DNA from: Lytechinus variegatus
Lineage: Eukaryota; Echinodermata; Echinoidea; Temnopleuroida; Toxopneustidae
DNA: 64,000 bases
Direction: 5' to 3'
Assembly: GCF_018143015.1 (NCBI RefSeq)
Contig: NC_054757.1
Location: forward strand, 19,644,285 to 19,708,284
Positions 34,562 to 46,054 of the stretch are shown one piece after another (the first letter of the stretch is position 1; the number at the start of each line of letters is the position of its first letter). Under the pieces are notes generated by a model. The model saw only the letters and a program-made list of their open reading frames with translations. It was not told the DNA's origin and ran no database searches. A program made the position numbers and the translations under genes.

Positions 34562-37500
34562 GTAAGTCGATATCCGCTCTTAGGAGAATAGAATAGTCTC
34601 TGGCCATCGATATAGAAAAAATAATTCAACTATCAATATAGAGAAAGAGATATTTCAATTATCAAATGTTTTGAAATTGTTTGTTTGAAATGAGAGAGAG
34701 AGAGGGAGAGAGAGAAAGGGGGGAGGTGTAAACTGAATATGAATGCCAATTTAATTAAAGGGCCACACGACGATCTTTTGTTAGTTTTCCAGATTTTGGC
34801 TGGATCATTCTATATACCCCGGGCCCTTAAGTCGAAAAAACGGAGAAGAAGAAAATGAAAAAAAGCAATGTCAATGTTTCCAAATTGGTGCCCCTCCAAA
34901 AGCGATAACCACCACCTCCATTTTCTTTTCTTTTTTCCCTGTAAAAACTGATGTCACTCTCGTACACATTTTAGATTTTAAAGGAGAATGAAACCATTGG
35001 AACAAGAAAGCTTGTGTGAAAACAGAAAAATCAAAGAAAAAGATCAACGAAAGTTTGAGAAAAATCGGACAAATAATGAGAAAGTTATGAGCATTTGAAT
35101 ATTGCGATCACTAATGCTATGGACATAGCAAATTGGCAATGCGACAAAGATGTGTGATGTCACTTGTGAACAACTCTCCCCATTACTTTAGTATATATTT
35201 CACTAGAATTGCCTCTTTTGTCACATCTATCTTTAAATCATGTGTTCTGTCTACATGAGGGCATATAATACATATTTTTTTAAGAATACATCATGGATAA
35301 AGAGTTTGTATCATCATAAGAAAAAGCAAAAAGAGACATTTTGAGGGTATTTTATAGTCCACCAAAGGGAAAGTTGTTCATCAGTGACATCACACATCCT
35401 TGTCGCATTGCCAATTTGAGGATCTCCATAGCATTAGTGATTGCAATATTCAAATGCTCACAACTTTCTCACTATTTGTCCGATTTTTCTCAAACTTTCT
35501 TTATTCTTATTCTTTGATTTTTCTGTTTCTACACAAGCCTATTTGTTCCAAAGGTTTCATTCCCCTTTAATATCTACTTATATAGACCTGTAAGTAAAAA
35601 TTGCCATTTCATCTAGCTGCGTTGAAAAGCTAATAAAAGATTATTATATCACACAAAATAAGGGAAAGACACATTTGTAAAAATAGGCATGGGTGTGCTC
35701 TTCATCCCCTCCCCGGCCCTGATCTTAATTTTCAAAGTTTAAAAAAAATCATTTCACGCAAAAAGTGTACACGATCCTTCTCGTACAATGTTCTAATTCT
35801 GCAGTATTGATGTTTTCTCTTCTTTGAAAAGGGTTTTATGGAAGTAACAACTGGGAATCTACGGAAATTGACGAGTTTCTTGGGATAATGTCCGACTTTG
35901 AGACTGCGATTGGGCCAGCCTATTTAGAAAAGGATGCAGCGAAAAGAGTAAGTATCTGGGTGTTTCATGAAAGATGTCAGCACTGACTAAATTGGTTTTG
36001 ATTGGCTGAAAGGCACTGGCCTTTGACTGTTACTATGGTAACTGTCGGAGAAAGACAACTTGTCAGTGCTGACAGCTTTCATGAAACGGTCCCCTGATCA
36101 AATTGAAATGAAAAAAAAATCAAACTGTAAATAATCAAGGTATCTAAAACGTCAAAAAAGAACCGTTATGAGAGCCATACTCGAGAAGTGAATACTAATG
36201 AGAAGCTGGTCCGTGTCAAAGGGTATCAAACAAGAGTAGCTTTATTGAATAAATTCCTTTATAATTACTATTCCATCAATACAATAATTAATAAATTAAC
36301 GTATACATGTTTATTCTATAAATTCTTAGTGGATCAGTTTGTTAATTGGGAGGCTGAGGGAGTTCAAAGGCGGTCAGTTTTGGTCTAATATCTATATTCT
36401 TCTCTTGTTTCCAAGGGGGTTTAAGAAAATTTCTTAATGTTTCTCTGATTATTTTCAGCGGCCGCGGAACGGGGGGGGGGGGGCTTAATTCCCCACTTAA
36501 AAAAAACAAACGTGTGCACAGGTATTTTATGTATTGATTTGTATGTTTATTATTTCATATTTGTGTATTATGTTGAATCGAAATGAATAAAGGATACTTG
36601 AAACTTGAAAATATATGTGGTTGTTATTTTGTGAATGCAGGCCACCCTTTCTTTGAAAACCGTTCCGCCTCCCCTATATTGGTCTATAATTGTTTTTAAC
36701 GAATATTTCAAATCAGTTGTATTGGGATATAAAAAGGATAAGTCCACCAGGGGCCCATCTTACAAAGAGTTACGATTTAATTAATCCGACCGATCGCAAC
36801 TATGGAAAGCCAGCAACGTCAACCTGTATCTGCATGTTTGTTCAAAATAATTTCTAGAAATGACGCATATTCATACATTCACTGTTGACTTGACAATGCA
36901 GTATGTTTCTCGTTGTTTTTAATGGACATTGGGCAAATTCCTAAAGAAAAAATTATGACATCGATGGATTTCCATATACTTGAGATTGATTGGAGCAATC
37001 GTACCTCTTTGTAAGACGGGGCCCAGGATTTCTGATTTCATTTTTTTTAGACGGCTGATTTACTCAAGTCAAGGGACACAACTCTAAAACCATTCTTTGA
37101 ATTCTTTGTGGAGAAGCTTCAGAAAGGGGGTGGAAAGTACTTTGTTGGAAATAAGGTAAGAACAACGTCGATATATCTATAAATTTATAAGCAACGCATG
37201 AAGTATTTTTGTCTTGTTATTTCTTTTATTTCTTCACTGTAGGCCTATATGCTTTTAATTTATATTGATACTTTATTTCAGCCAAAACTTTATGTAAATG
37301 TTGCTGTTATTATTATTATTATCATTATCATTTTTTGGGGGGGGGGTAGTCATATAACTAAAGTTATGGGTGCGGCGTGACAGCAGCTCGGGAGGCGCTA
37401 CAGGCGACCCTCTATGATTGTTTTTGATAATGAAAACAGGAGGAAATTAAGAAGAGGAAGAATATAGAAGGAAAAAGAAGTCTGGGTCGTGTGTTTCTAA

Positions 37501-38074
37501 ATGACCCGGTTTAATTGATAGAAATCGTCCTTTTAAATTCACCTGCACCCCATCATTATACCCTTACGCCGTCCCTTAGCAAATATATGATAATTTGAAC
37601 TATTCTAGCTAAGAAAATATAAAAAAAACAGATCTTTATTTTTTCCCCATCAAAATACCCTTACGCCGCCCTGGAGCAAATATATAAAAATTTGAATGAA
37701 TTTTTTTTAGCTTAAAGTACTACTTACTAAAGGAGAAAACAACCAATACATGTGATTTACTCTTTAATTTATATTAAAAAAGTTTTATACTGCAATACCA
37801 AATCATTCATATTTAAGCAAATATTTGAAAGGTTCTGATAGCGATTTCAACGAACATGATAAATGGGCCAATATAAAAATATAAAAATATTTTCTCATAG
37901 ATAAGCCTGGCTGATCTGGTGGTCTTCAACTTGCTCGATGCCTTCCTCGACTCGGCTCTGAAAGTCGACGGTTATCTGGATCCTTACCCATTGCTCGTCA
38001 AGTATTACCAGTCCATCAAATCTGATTCACCACTGTCGTCTTATCTCAAGACGAGGAAAGTCACTCCACTCTAA
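33877..38074 (+). CDS. Sigma-class-like glutathione S-transferase, 5 exons
   Basis: Exons: 33877-34024, 34469-34561, 35832-35947, 37051-37155, 37901-38074. They total 636 nt, giving 211 residues, normal for cytosolic GSTs. The N-terminal thioredoxin-like domain starts MPTYKFFYYDGRARGEP; Tyr8 and Arg14 align with the catalytic Tyr and Arg of sigma GSTs/hematopoietic prostaglandin D synthase. IPVL carries the cis-Pro (Pro57), and AQSRAIYRYLAREFG holds the Gln-Ser pair that binds the glutamyl group of glutathione. The all-helical C-terminal domain includes NNWESTEIDEFLG, LKPFFEFFVEKLQ, KYFVGNKISLADLVVFN (the conserved helix 6 capping motif) and ends RKVTPL. Predicted role: cytosolic glutathione conjugation or prostaglandin isomerisation; the sequence cannot tell which. 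No break is seen. Confidence 0.93.
34077..34433. repeat. GATGAT microsatellite filling GST intron 1
   Basis: About 350 bases of GAT/GGT units occupy most of the 444-bp intron. It ends some 35 bases before the exon 2 acceptor. Confidence 0.92.
34978..35573. mobile_element. MITE with very long (about 200-bp) inverted repeats
   Basis: TAAAGGAGAATGAAACC and its inverse GGTTTCATTCCCCTTTA end the element; matching arms continue inward through AAATCGGACAAATAATGAGA and GTGATGTCACTTGTGAACAA. It lies in GST intron 2. Only about 180 bp separates the arms. Confidence 0.75.
35832..38074 (+). CDS. GST exons 3-5, helical C-terminal domain
   Basis: Exon 3 gives FYGSNNWESTEIDEFLG through YLEKDAAKR, exon 4 TADLLKSRDTTLKPFFEF through YFVGNK, and exon 5 ISLADLVVFNLLDAFLD to the stop at 38072-38074. 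The intron between exons 3 and 4 carries a hydrophobic-site MITE pair (35954-36093 and 36750-37023). Confidence 0.9.
35954..36093. mobile_element. MITE with GTGTTTCATGAAAG ends
   Basis: GTGTTTCATGAAAGATGTCA is opposed by TGTCAGTGCTGACAGCTTTC and ATGAAACGGTCCC. It starts 7 bases after the GST exon 3 donor. Confidence 0.65.
36750..37023. mobile_element. MITE, GGGCCCCGTCTTACAAAGAG family, copy 1
   Basis: Ends CATCTTACAAAGAGTTACGA and CTCTTTGTAAGACGGGGCCC are inverses; internal CTATGGAAAGCCAGCAACGT and ATGACATCGATGGATTTCCA recur in the other copies (42177, 47066, 48035). Target duplications look 3 bp long. Confidence 0.75.
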
Positions 38075-38186
38075 ATTAGACTTGATAGAAATAATATTAT
38101 AATGCATCAGAAATGCTTAAAGAAAGAAAGAAAAAGCAATGTAAAGAAGAAAAAAAAACTTAGAAAAGTTTGAAGAATGGATCATT

Positions 38187-38192
38187 AATAAA
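38187..38192 (+). terminator. GST polyadenylation signal candidate
   Basis: AATAAA lies 113 bases after the GST stop codon; it is the first exact hexamer downstream. Confidence 0.5.
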
Positions 38193-38400
38193 CTGAAAAT
38201 CCTCCCTAGCAAATTTTCTAAATTATTGAAGAGTCTTTCTCAAAAGTATGTTAGATCTACCTCATTTATTTACTTAAACTATAAAGCGCTTTACAAATTT
38301 TATAACCATTATTTAACTGCTCTGAGGGAGAGGTACAAGTACAAAGAGGGGAAGAGATATGAAGGGAAAAAGAGAATTAAGAGAGAGGAACGGAGAATAT

Positions 38401-38895
38401 AGGGACGGATCCAGCTTTTTATAAAGGGGGGGGGTTGGGGTGGTATGCGAGGGAGCGTAGCGACCGACTCCAAGGGAGCGGAGCGAGCGAGGGGGAGGGT
38501 TTCAAATTTTCAAAAATTTTCCCTACTGTGGGAGGGGGACACCCCCCTCCCACAGTAGGGAAATTTTTGAAAATCTGTGTGTGAAAATGGCGTTTTCTTG
38601 CATCTAAAACACCACTATTTTTGGTATAGAGGTCGTTGCCAAATTAACCCCCATGAAAATTTGTAAAAATTAAGTTGCATTTCCCTGCAATGTAAGGCCA
38701 GTTAACAACATAGATACAAAGAATTGGGGACCTTGGAATTATAATAAATGAAATAAAATAAATACATAGAAATAGAATAAAATGAAATTACAAGTTTAAA
38801 AAAAAGATAAGACTTTAAAAAATGGTCCCCAGATTTTTTTTTTTTTTTTTTTTTGGGGGTGCAACCCCCCAACCCCCCTCTAGATCCGCTTCTGG
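38401..38895. mobile_element. hAT-like repeat with internal hairpin
   Basis: GGGACGGATCCAG and CTAGATCCGCTTCTGG form short imperfect inverted ends. Inside, CCCTACTGTGGGAGGGGGA is followed by its inverse (perfect hairpin 38503-38573). The right part holds a T20-like run and CCCCCAACCCCCC. Confidence 0.5.
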
Positions 38896-39444
38896 AATAT
38901 TATGAACGTGATTTGACCCCCCTTTATCAATAATCAAGTTATTGCTGGAGTGAACATTACCTTGATAAATAATAGCAGGTCTATGCCAATTACTGTATTT
39001 TTTAAATATAACAGATTGTACACATTTCTCTAAATTAAGATATATCTAGTCAAGATTGTGTTCACCTAACACAGTTGAGAAATCACCCTGGTATTGGCCG
39101 GGTTCCTGAATATGATCATACAGCTAGCAAAATAATTTAGATGCAGATAAACCAGACACATCATTTTTGGACAATAGTGAATCAGCAAAATGGTGCACAT
39201 GCAAGAACTCGTGTGAAAATATGAACAAAAAAAAAATCAAACTGCTGGGAGTATTTTTACATTTCTTGCACGTTTCTGGCCCCTGAAGCTTGCAGTATCA
39301 AACGGACAGTATTATCACAAGATTATTCTATTGTGTGCTTGTTTACATAATGATTTTCCATAGTCGTTATGTCCACACTGAAGAACCCATTCGTGAAAAT
39401 CATTTTGTGGGTACAATATTTTGCTAACTCATTCCACAACGAGG

Positions 39445-39925
39445 ATGGGGGGGGGGCACTCTCATTGACAAGTGCATATTTTGCGTGACCCCCTCTCCCC
39501 CCCAAAAAAAATGAATAAATGAATAAAAATGAATAAATAAATAAATACATAAATACTAATAACACGCTAAAAGTATCATCTCCTTTTCAAGAATGGGCAC
39601 GTTACGTGCAAAAATAAGGATGTAAAGCACACTAAAATAATGAAAAAGAGTACATGTATATATTTCTCTAGGAAAACTATGGCCCGAATTCACGAAAAAC
39701 CTAGCTCCTGGTTTTTGGTGGTTTAAACCTCCTTTGTGAATTCGGGCCTATGTGTTTACGGTCCAATTTAAGAGGGTACAAAAAACTATACTTTACAAAG
39801 GATGTATTTTTGCCCCAACACTATACGTGTTCATGGCGGGTTCATGGCCGATTTGAGCGATGTGTGAGGGTACGTCCGTGACATAACAATCAAGATAGCG
39901 TACTTGTTTAGTGCATGGAGCTAAC
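39445..39925. mobile_element. Degenerate relative of the 63074-63627 element
   Basis: It shares GGGGGGGGGCACT, CATTGACxAGTG, GGGCACGTTACGTxC and GGATGTxxTTTTxGCCCCAAC with 63074-63627 in the same order. It is interrupted at 39681-39748. Confidence 0.6.
39681..39748. mobile_element. 68-bp hairpin inserted in the preceding element, TAT duplication
   Basis: GGCCCGAATTCACGAAAAAC and its inverse end the insert. TAT flanks both sides (39678-39680, 39749-39751). Comparison with 63231-63250 shows the host element continuing across it. Confidence 0.7.
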
Positions 39926-40309
39926 AGAGATAGCTCTATGTTTAGTTGGTCAATTGAGGCAATACTTGTCAAGGGGACCGTTTGGTCTGAATGTCACTTT
40001 GACCACATCTAAAAAAATATCTTTCAATGATTTTTATTTCAAATGCTTCACAGCATGAAAATAACCATACATTTTGTCTAATTTCCAGTTGGGCTATAAA
40101 TGTACCTGTTCAATCTTGTATCCACTTGGTATACTATACCACTATATGACTTAATGATAATTATAAAAGCAATAATAACAATAATGATAACGATAATAAT
40201 ATACAAAATCTATAATGTGCTTTAAACAGAAGCTTCAAAGTGCTATTAGCAAATGAAATGAAAGAAATAGGAATATATACAATATCTAGGGAATATTACA
40301 TGACAAATA

Positions 40310-40400
40310 AGTATTGGAGGAAAGGAAGAGAAGAAAAAAAAGAGGAAGAGGGGGGAAGAAAAGAAGATACAAAGAGGAAGAAAGAAGAGACGAAAAAGGC
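40310..40400. repeat. Polypurine tract
   Basis: Almost pure A/G; open frames here are Lys/Glu-rich artefacts. Confidence 0.7.
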
Positions 40401-40519
40401 CTTACTGGCAATTTGTTTAATCTATTAATTTCAATATAGAAAAATGTTGAGTGGAGCTTGTATTACTTATACAGGCGTTATAATAAAAAATATTTATAAA
40501 TATTTAAATATTTTATTGT

Positions 40520-42170
40520 TTCCACACGAAAACAATCACAAATAATCACAAAGTCGAGCAATATACCATTTTCAAATATAATATTCTTTAATAAATACAC
40601 ATTTTCTTTCTCTTCTTTTGTACACATATGTTAACAGAAATACTATATATACAGGCTATCACTGTAAGTTACAGTACAGGGATGAAGTTGAACCTTGCTT
40701 TAAAGCTACCGTAAATTAAAATGGCAAGTCAAGATTCCTCTATTTCATTTCTTGCATCAAAATATTTATCTGTTTTTATGCTTTCAAAACTCCCCAACAA
40801 ATAATACATACAGAAAAAACCCATAACACCTAAAAAAAAATAGAAAAAAGAACCCCCCTCTAAATTATCACAACAGTAATAATGATAATAATAATAATAT
40901 TATGACAAATAATGAAATATTCTTTTAGGGCACAATATCACAAAGTCCCTATGCACCCTAGCTATCATAGTACACATGTCAAATTATACAGAAGACACAG
41001 CCTAAGAAATTTATGGTCTCAATGTGTAATGAAGATATTTACAGTTGAATACCCTGTAAAAATAAGTAGTTCCATCTAATATCAAAGGTTTTTTCAAAAT
41101 AACATAATTTACAAAAGCTTGTAGATGGCATCATTTATGTTTCAACTTGAATATAAATGATGTGACGGCCTAGACTGAATTGGGTACATTGCACGGAAGT
41201 AATGTAGGGCTGTGCCCGCTCGCATAACCTCTCGATGACAGAATTGATGGTACACGTAACAAACCATGGAAACCTTTACTTTTTATATTGGCTGTAGATG
41301 CCTGTTACCATGGTAGTTTACCATTGATGGAAAATTAGTATGAACAGTAAGTTTTGTGTCATTTCATCACAGGCCCTTCAACACAAAAGCGATGTGATTG
41401 ATTTTTACAATAGATTGTACCAACTAATATGTTCAATAAGAACAAATCAATCCTATTATAAATTACTAAGCTTTGTGATGAAGGGACCAAGTATCCAAAA
41501 AGATCAAGTAATTTGTAATTGTGAAGTCATATAAATACAAGATAACAAAATAGAAGTTAGCCTCATAGAAACTACAAGAAAAACTTATGAATAGAAATGA
41601 ATAACACAATCAGGATGACAAATGATTAGTATCCCAAATCTACCATGTCAATTCAAATAATTTAACGTTCTTTTTATCAAAGCAACCCATATAGCAATAA
41701 GAATAAACTTAAAGACTTGTGAATATAAATGAATACCTGTAATAACATAATTAATAATTCATTCCCCAAATAAACAATGATTAGTATCCCAAATATGATA
41801 ACCTTATTTTTTTTTGAGATCAAGTGAACGCTGGAAAAAATAGAAAAAAATCATTAATGAAATAAAAAGAATTATGACGTTATAAATAAGATAACAAAAC
41901 AGAGACATTAGTTACTCCATATAATTTAGTTTCCAGCTCTTGGAAGGCATTTCAAAGTGCATTTCTTTTGTAGTCCTTAGACAGAAATTTTCATACTTTT
42001 CGACAAAAGATTCTGGAGAACATTTTTATCGCTACCAGAACTCTCATATCTATCCACAGATTCAATACCTTATATTTTAAAAGTATATCATTAAGGGGCT
42101 CATACTTTTCACCGATTCAATACCTAATATCTTACATGTATATCATTGAGGGGCTCAGGGCTGTTTGATA
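40520..42170. other. AT-rich sequence without gene or clear transposon
   Basis: Nothing with exon character was found; part of it could be GMCL1 3' UTR. Confidence 0.4.
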
Positions 42171-42176
42171 TATATC

Positions 42177-42680
42177 TGGGCCCCGTCTTACAAAGAGTTG
42201 CAATTGATCCGATCAATCACACACATGGAAAGCCAGCAACGTCAATATTTATTATGAATGTTTGTTCATAATATTTTCTACCTACACATGTATGATGTAT
42301 ATTCATGCATTCATTGCTTTTTCTTGAAAATTCACTGAGCTTTTTGTTTCAAAAGGACATTGTGCAAATTTTTTGTAGAAAAAAATTATGACACTGATGG
42401 ATTTCCATAGAGTTACGATTGATTTGATCAATCGTAACTCTTTGTAAGACAGTGCCCTGATCAATCAAAACTATGGGAAACAAGTAACACCATTATCTAA
42501 AATGCAGACATCTACAGAGTGTAATAGTGAATACTCATGCATGCCTCATCTTCTTGACAAATCTACTTTTTTTCCCAAATAAATGCTGTGAGTATTCTCA
42601 GTTTGAAGAATTAGGACATTCAGGGATTTCCACATTTGAAATAGACTGGCTCAATTATAACTGTTTGTAAGATGGTAACC
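42177..42680. mobile_element. Two adjacent copies of the GGGCCCCGTCTTACAAAGAG MITE
   Basis: 42177-42458 is well preserved, flanked by CTG on both sides. 42460-42680 is a decayed head-to-tail relative keeping ATCAAxCAxAACTATGG and ACTGTTTGTAAGATGG. Confidence 0.65.
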
Positions 42681-43169
42681 GGTTTGGTCACAACCCATTG
42701 AATATATGAATTTACTTCAACAAAGATAATCAAAGTATAACTCTAATGCCCGTATTTAAGACTTACAGTAACATTGTGAGCATATAACCAGTAAGAGAAT
42801 ATTACACATCCAACCCTTGTACATGTAATTTTTTTTCTTCCTAAAATGAAATGAAAAAGACTCAAACGTTTACCATTCTGGGCCTTGTAATTTCATAAGA
42901 CCTTGTTATCAGTAAACACATGTTAGAAATCAATTAAAAAATTTGTTCTCAACCAACCAATGGCACCAAATCAGTATTGTCATATCATTGCCTGTTCCCT
43001 GAAATTGATGAGAAGATGCGTGAAACTGGGATATGTTTATCTCAATAGCCTGTTTCAAAATAAAATCAAACTTTGTTTGGATATTCTTTGAAGAAATGTG
43101 CAAGTTGAAAAATCAAGCAAAATATACATATCAGTAAGCATTATATACATTTACAAATCTAAATTCACG

Positions 43170-43470
43170 TATAAAATGGCCTGTATTCAGAAATTTTAAC
43201 TTTTAAGTCATGGACTAAATCTTTGATAAAATTATGGCAAGTCAAAAATATCAAAATTTTGTTTACACAAATGTTTTTCATGTGTTTTAAAGTTTTTCCC
43301 CATGAGAAATGATTCAAGATATTATTAACGGAAAATTGTGAATAAATTGGACACCAAATATGCTCACAAACAGAATCCCCGTTGTTAAGATAAGTGACAT
43401 AATTTGCTGTCCATATTTTAGCCACAACTTTAGACCACAGTTTTAAAGATTAAACCGAGTACAGAATGGG
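43170..43470. mobile_element. GGCCTGTATTCAGAA MITE copy
   Basis: GGCCTGTATTCAGAAATT at the left and ACCGAGTACAGAATGGGCC at the right relate it to the copy at 6204. Confidence 0.55.
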
Positions 43471-44472
43471 CCAATAAATTTAATATCAACAGAACATAAG
43501 TAAATATTCAAATGCGTTTCAGGCGAAGGGTATAAAAATCCTGAAGGTTTACAGAAAGTTTATGTAGAGTCATACTTGAAAGTCAAACTTTTAGGGAAGA
43601 AAATGAAAAATGAGCACACTTTGAAATTTGTGTGACATGTTTCATTTCTTTCTCCTTACAAATGTTTGCCTGTTCCATTTTCCCCCTTCTCAGTATTTGC
43701 TTATGAAAATGCAATTATTCCCATCAATCCTTAAAAAAAAACAAAAAAGAAAGCTTTGAGAATCATATTCTTCCACATTAGGAAGCGGGATCAAAAGAAA
43801 CAGCATTTCATTTTCTGAGAAATTTCATTTGGGAATGCTAGATTTGCTATCAATTCATGTAAAAAAACAAAATCGTACAAAAAGAAATCTGATTCCACTT
43901 AAACAGGACCCATTATTGGTCGCAAAGTGTGCAGAAATACAGGCACATGCACAGCATCAACTAATGGCAATTTTTTTATTTGAAAAGGAAAGGTGTATGA
44001 ATAAAAGAAAACATACCCGGTAAATAAAATAACAAGAAAATAGTAACTCAAAAAAAAAGGAAGGGGAAAAAATCAAAGAAAGAACCTGAAGAAAAGATAC
44101 ACTGTACTTATTCCTGTAGACTAATTCATATTGCACCTAACAATAATAAATTAAGACAGACATCTTGGTATCTGTTTCATGTGAGTAGAAATTATATAAT
44201 ATATATTTACACCTCATTAATAGCACCCACCTCTAAATGTACATTTATTACATTTTGGTATTATTCAAATGCTGTAGTGTGTAGCAATAAGTTATTTAAA
44301 AAAAAAATGGAACTTGCATATATTGGATGTAGTAATTCACTTAAGAAACAAAATTTTGTAAGAAATTCCAAAGTCTGTTTCAAATCAAAGTAGAATTAAA
44401 CATGTAGTTGTCCCCATAAATTAAACATCGTAGAGAAAACACTAAGCCACAAAACCATAGATTTAACTTTAA

Positions 44473-44875
44473 GGTGACACGATATTTGCTCTGGCGACAA
44501 TTGCTCCAGGCTTTATTTCCTCTATGATGTAGGGTTAGGGTTGCAATAGGGTTTTAAGTTGGGTTAATGGTTACAGTAGGTTTAGGGTAGGGTATAATGT
44601 TAGATCCAGGGTCAAAGTTGGTCATTGCATAAGTGTGTGAAATTTACCTTGGGTCAATTGTCGCCAGAGTAAACATCATAGAACCAACATATTATTGAGT
44701 GACAATTACAGAGTTTACAAGTATGGAGTTGAAATTCTAATGGCTATAACAAATTTACAGTGGAGCAATTGTCGCCAGAGCAAACACCCTGGAACAAACA
44801 TATTATCGAGTGACAATTACAGAGTATACAACCATGGAGTTGAAATTGTAATGGTTGTCAGAGGCCGTAACAAAT
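44473..44875. mobile_element. MITE with GCAATTGTCGCCAGAG ends and a duplicated flank
   Basis: TTTGCTCTGGCGACAATTGC (44490) faces GTCAATTGTCGCCAGAGTAA (about 44656). From there a unit of about 104 bp is tandemly doubled (44658-44764 and 44768-44875). The inner TAGGGTTAGGG words are part of the element. A truncated relative is at 49250-49430. Confidence 0.65.
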
Positions 44876-45437
44876 TCCAAGTGTGACAGATTTATTTCAA
44901 AGGCCAAACCAAAAAGAATATTACTCTCCCTGCGATGCAAGAGATAATTATGTGAGCGGTCTGATTAACAAATTAAGTATGAGTTTGAACAGTCAGAACA
45001 TACAGTATAATATATATATGTTCCTTGAAAAGAATTGTGAATTTCACACTACAGGTAAAGTGTGACTATCATTCTGTAATTGCAATATGTTTTGCAGAGG
45101 AAACATCAGGGACTTGTTGCATAAAACTTTGCCGTAAATAAAAAACTCTGGCAAACAAAATTATGCTAATGAAACTTCCACATAAATAAACTCTTGCAAA
45201 AAAAATTACCAGTTTTTTATGGCAAAAGTTTTATCCAACGGGTCTCAGGGGGGTATTTCAATACTTTTGTCCAACAAGTTGTCACATCTGACAACTTTCC
45301 TCGGCTCTGATTTGATGGGAAGCACCGTTACAACTGTAACTATTGGTTAAAACAGACTTGTCTGATAAAACGTCTGAAGTATCCTTTCATGGAAGGCTTC
45401 CCTGGCTCGGGTAGGCAACATGTTGATTGCTACACCT

Positions 45438-46015
45438 GAGAGTCCATAACAGAAGGTCAATCGCCTTTGCTAGATATCCACTCCAGAACGTTAACAGCCC
45501 AACTGATTCATGAGACTCGCCTGTTAGGTGTCTACAATAAAATCAGTCTAATGTAATCTTGATCTGAATAACTTGAAGTCCATAACTGCAGGTCGATCTT
45601 CTTGGCGAGATATCGGCTAAGGTATAGTTCCAGGGTGTTTGCTCTATAGTTCACATGCACCATGTTTCATAAGATTCAAATGCTAGACGTCTAAAATAGA
45701 ATTAGAGCCTACTCAACTTCTTGATCCACATTAGTTTAATTGCTACACTCAGGGACTGTTTCATGGAGCATCTTGTCAGTGACTTTCACCAACAAATTTG
45801 CTCTGAGCCAATCAGATGCAAGGAACTCAGTAGCTTATAACAAGCCAGTGCAAATCACTTTTCGTTTTATGAGGTGTTACACCTGGAGTCCACAACTGAA
45901 CGCTGGTTAATACCTTGGCTTGATTACTGCTATGGTACCTTCCCATCAACCCGACTGATGCAGAAGATTCTACAGGTCCATTATCTTCTCCAGATATCGG
46001 CTCAGGTAAGTTCAC
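45438..46015. repeat. Degenerate direct repeats in the GMCL1 3' flank
   Basis: GTCCATAAC-AGGTCAATC near 45444, GTCCATAACTGCAGGTCGAT near 45580 and GTCCACAACTGAACGC near 45890 head related units, with GAGATATCGGCTAAGGTA recurring as AGATATCGGCTCAGGTAAG near 45990. Two MITE-like pieces (GTTTCATGGAGCATCTTGTCAG near 45758) intervene. Confidence 0.45.
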
Positions 46016-46054
46016 AGAAGTCTAGCTGATTCTTAAGACATGGAGTCCTGGGAC

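Larger units (their letters stand above)
40450..46054 (-). other. GMCL1 3' flank, possibly a long 3' UTR
   Basis: No gene is visible between the GMCL1 stop and about 40.4 kb. The stretch is AT-rich, with MITEs at 42177-42680, 43170-43470 and 44473-44681. Minus-strand AATAAA signals occur at several places (for example near 44513 and 40510), so the transcript end cannot be fixed. Just below the stop, 45438-46015 holds degenerate direct repeats. Confidence 0.3.

Noticed and set aside
34077-34596. Met/Asp- or His/Ile-rich frames
   Set aside because: Products of the GATGAT microsatellite in GST intron 1; only the end (exon 2) is real coding sequence.
44521-44620. Interstitial telomere repeat (TAGGGTTAGGG)
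   Set aside because: Only a few irregular copies inside a MITE; the same words occur in its relative at 49250.
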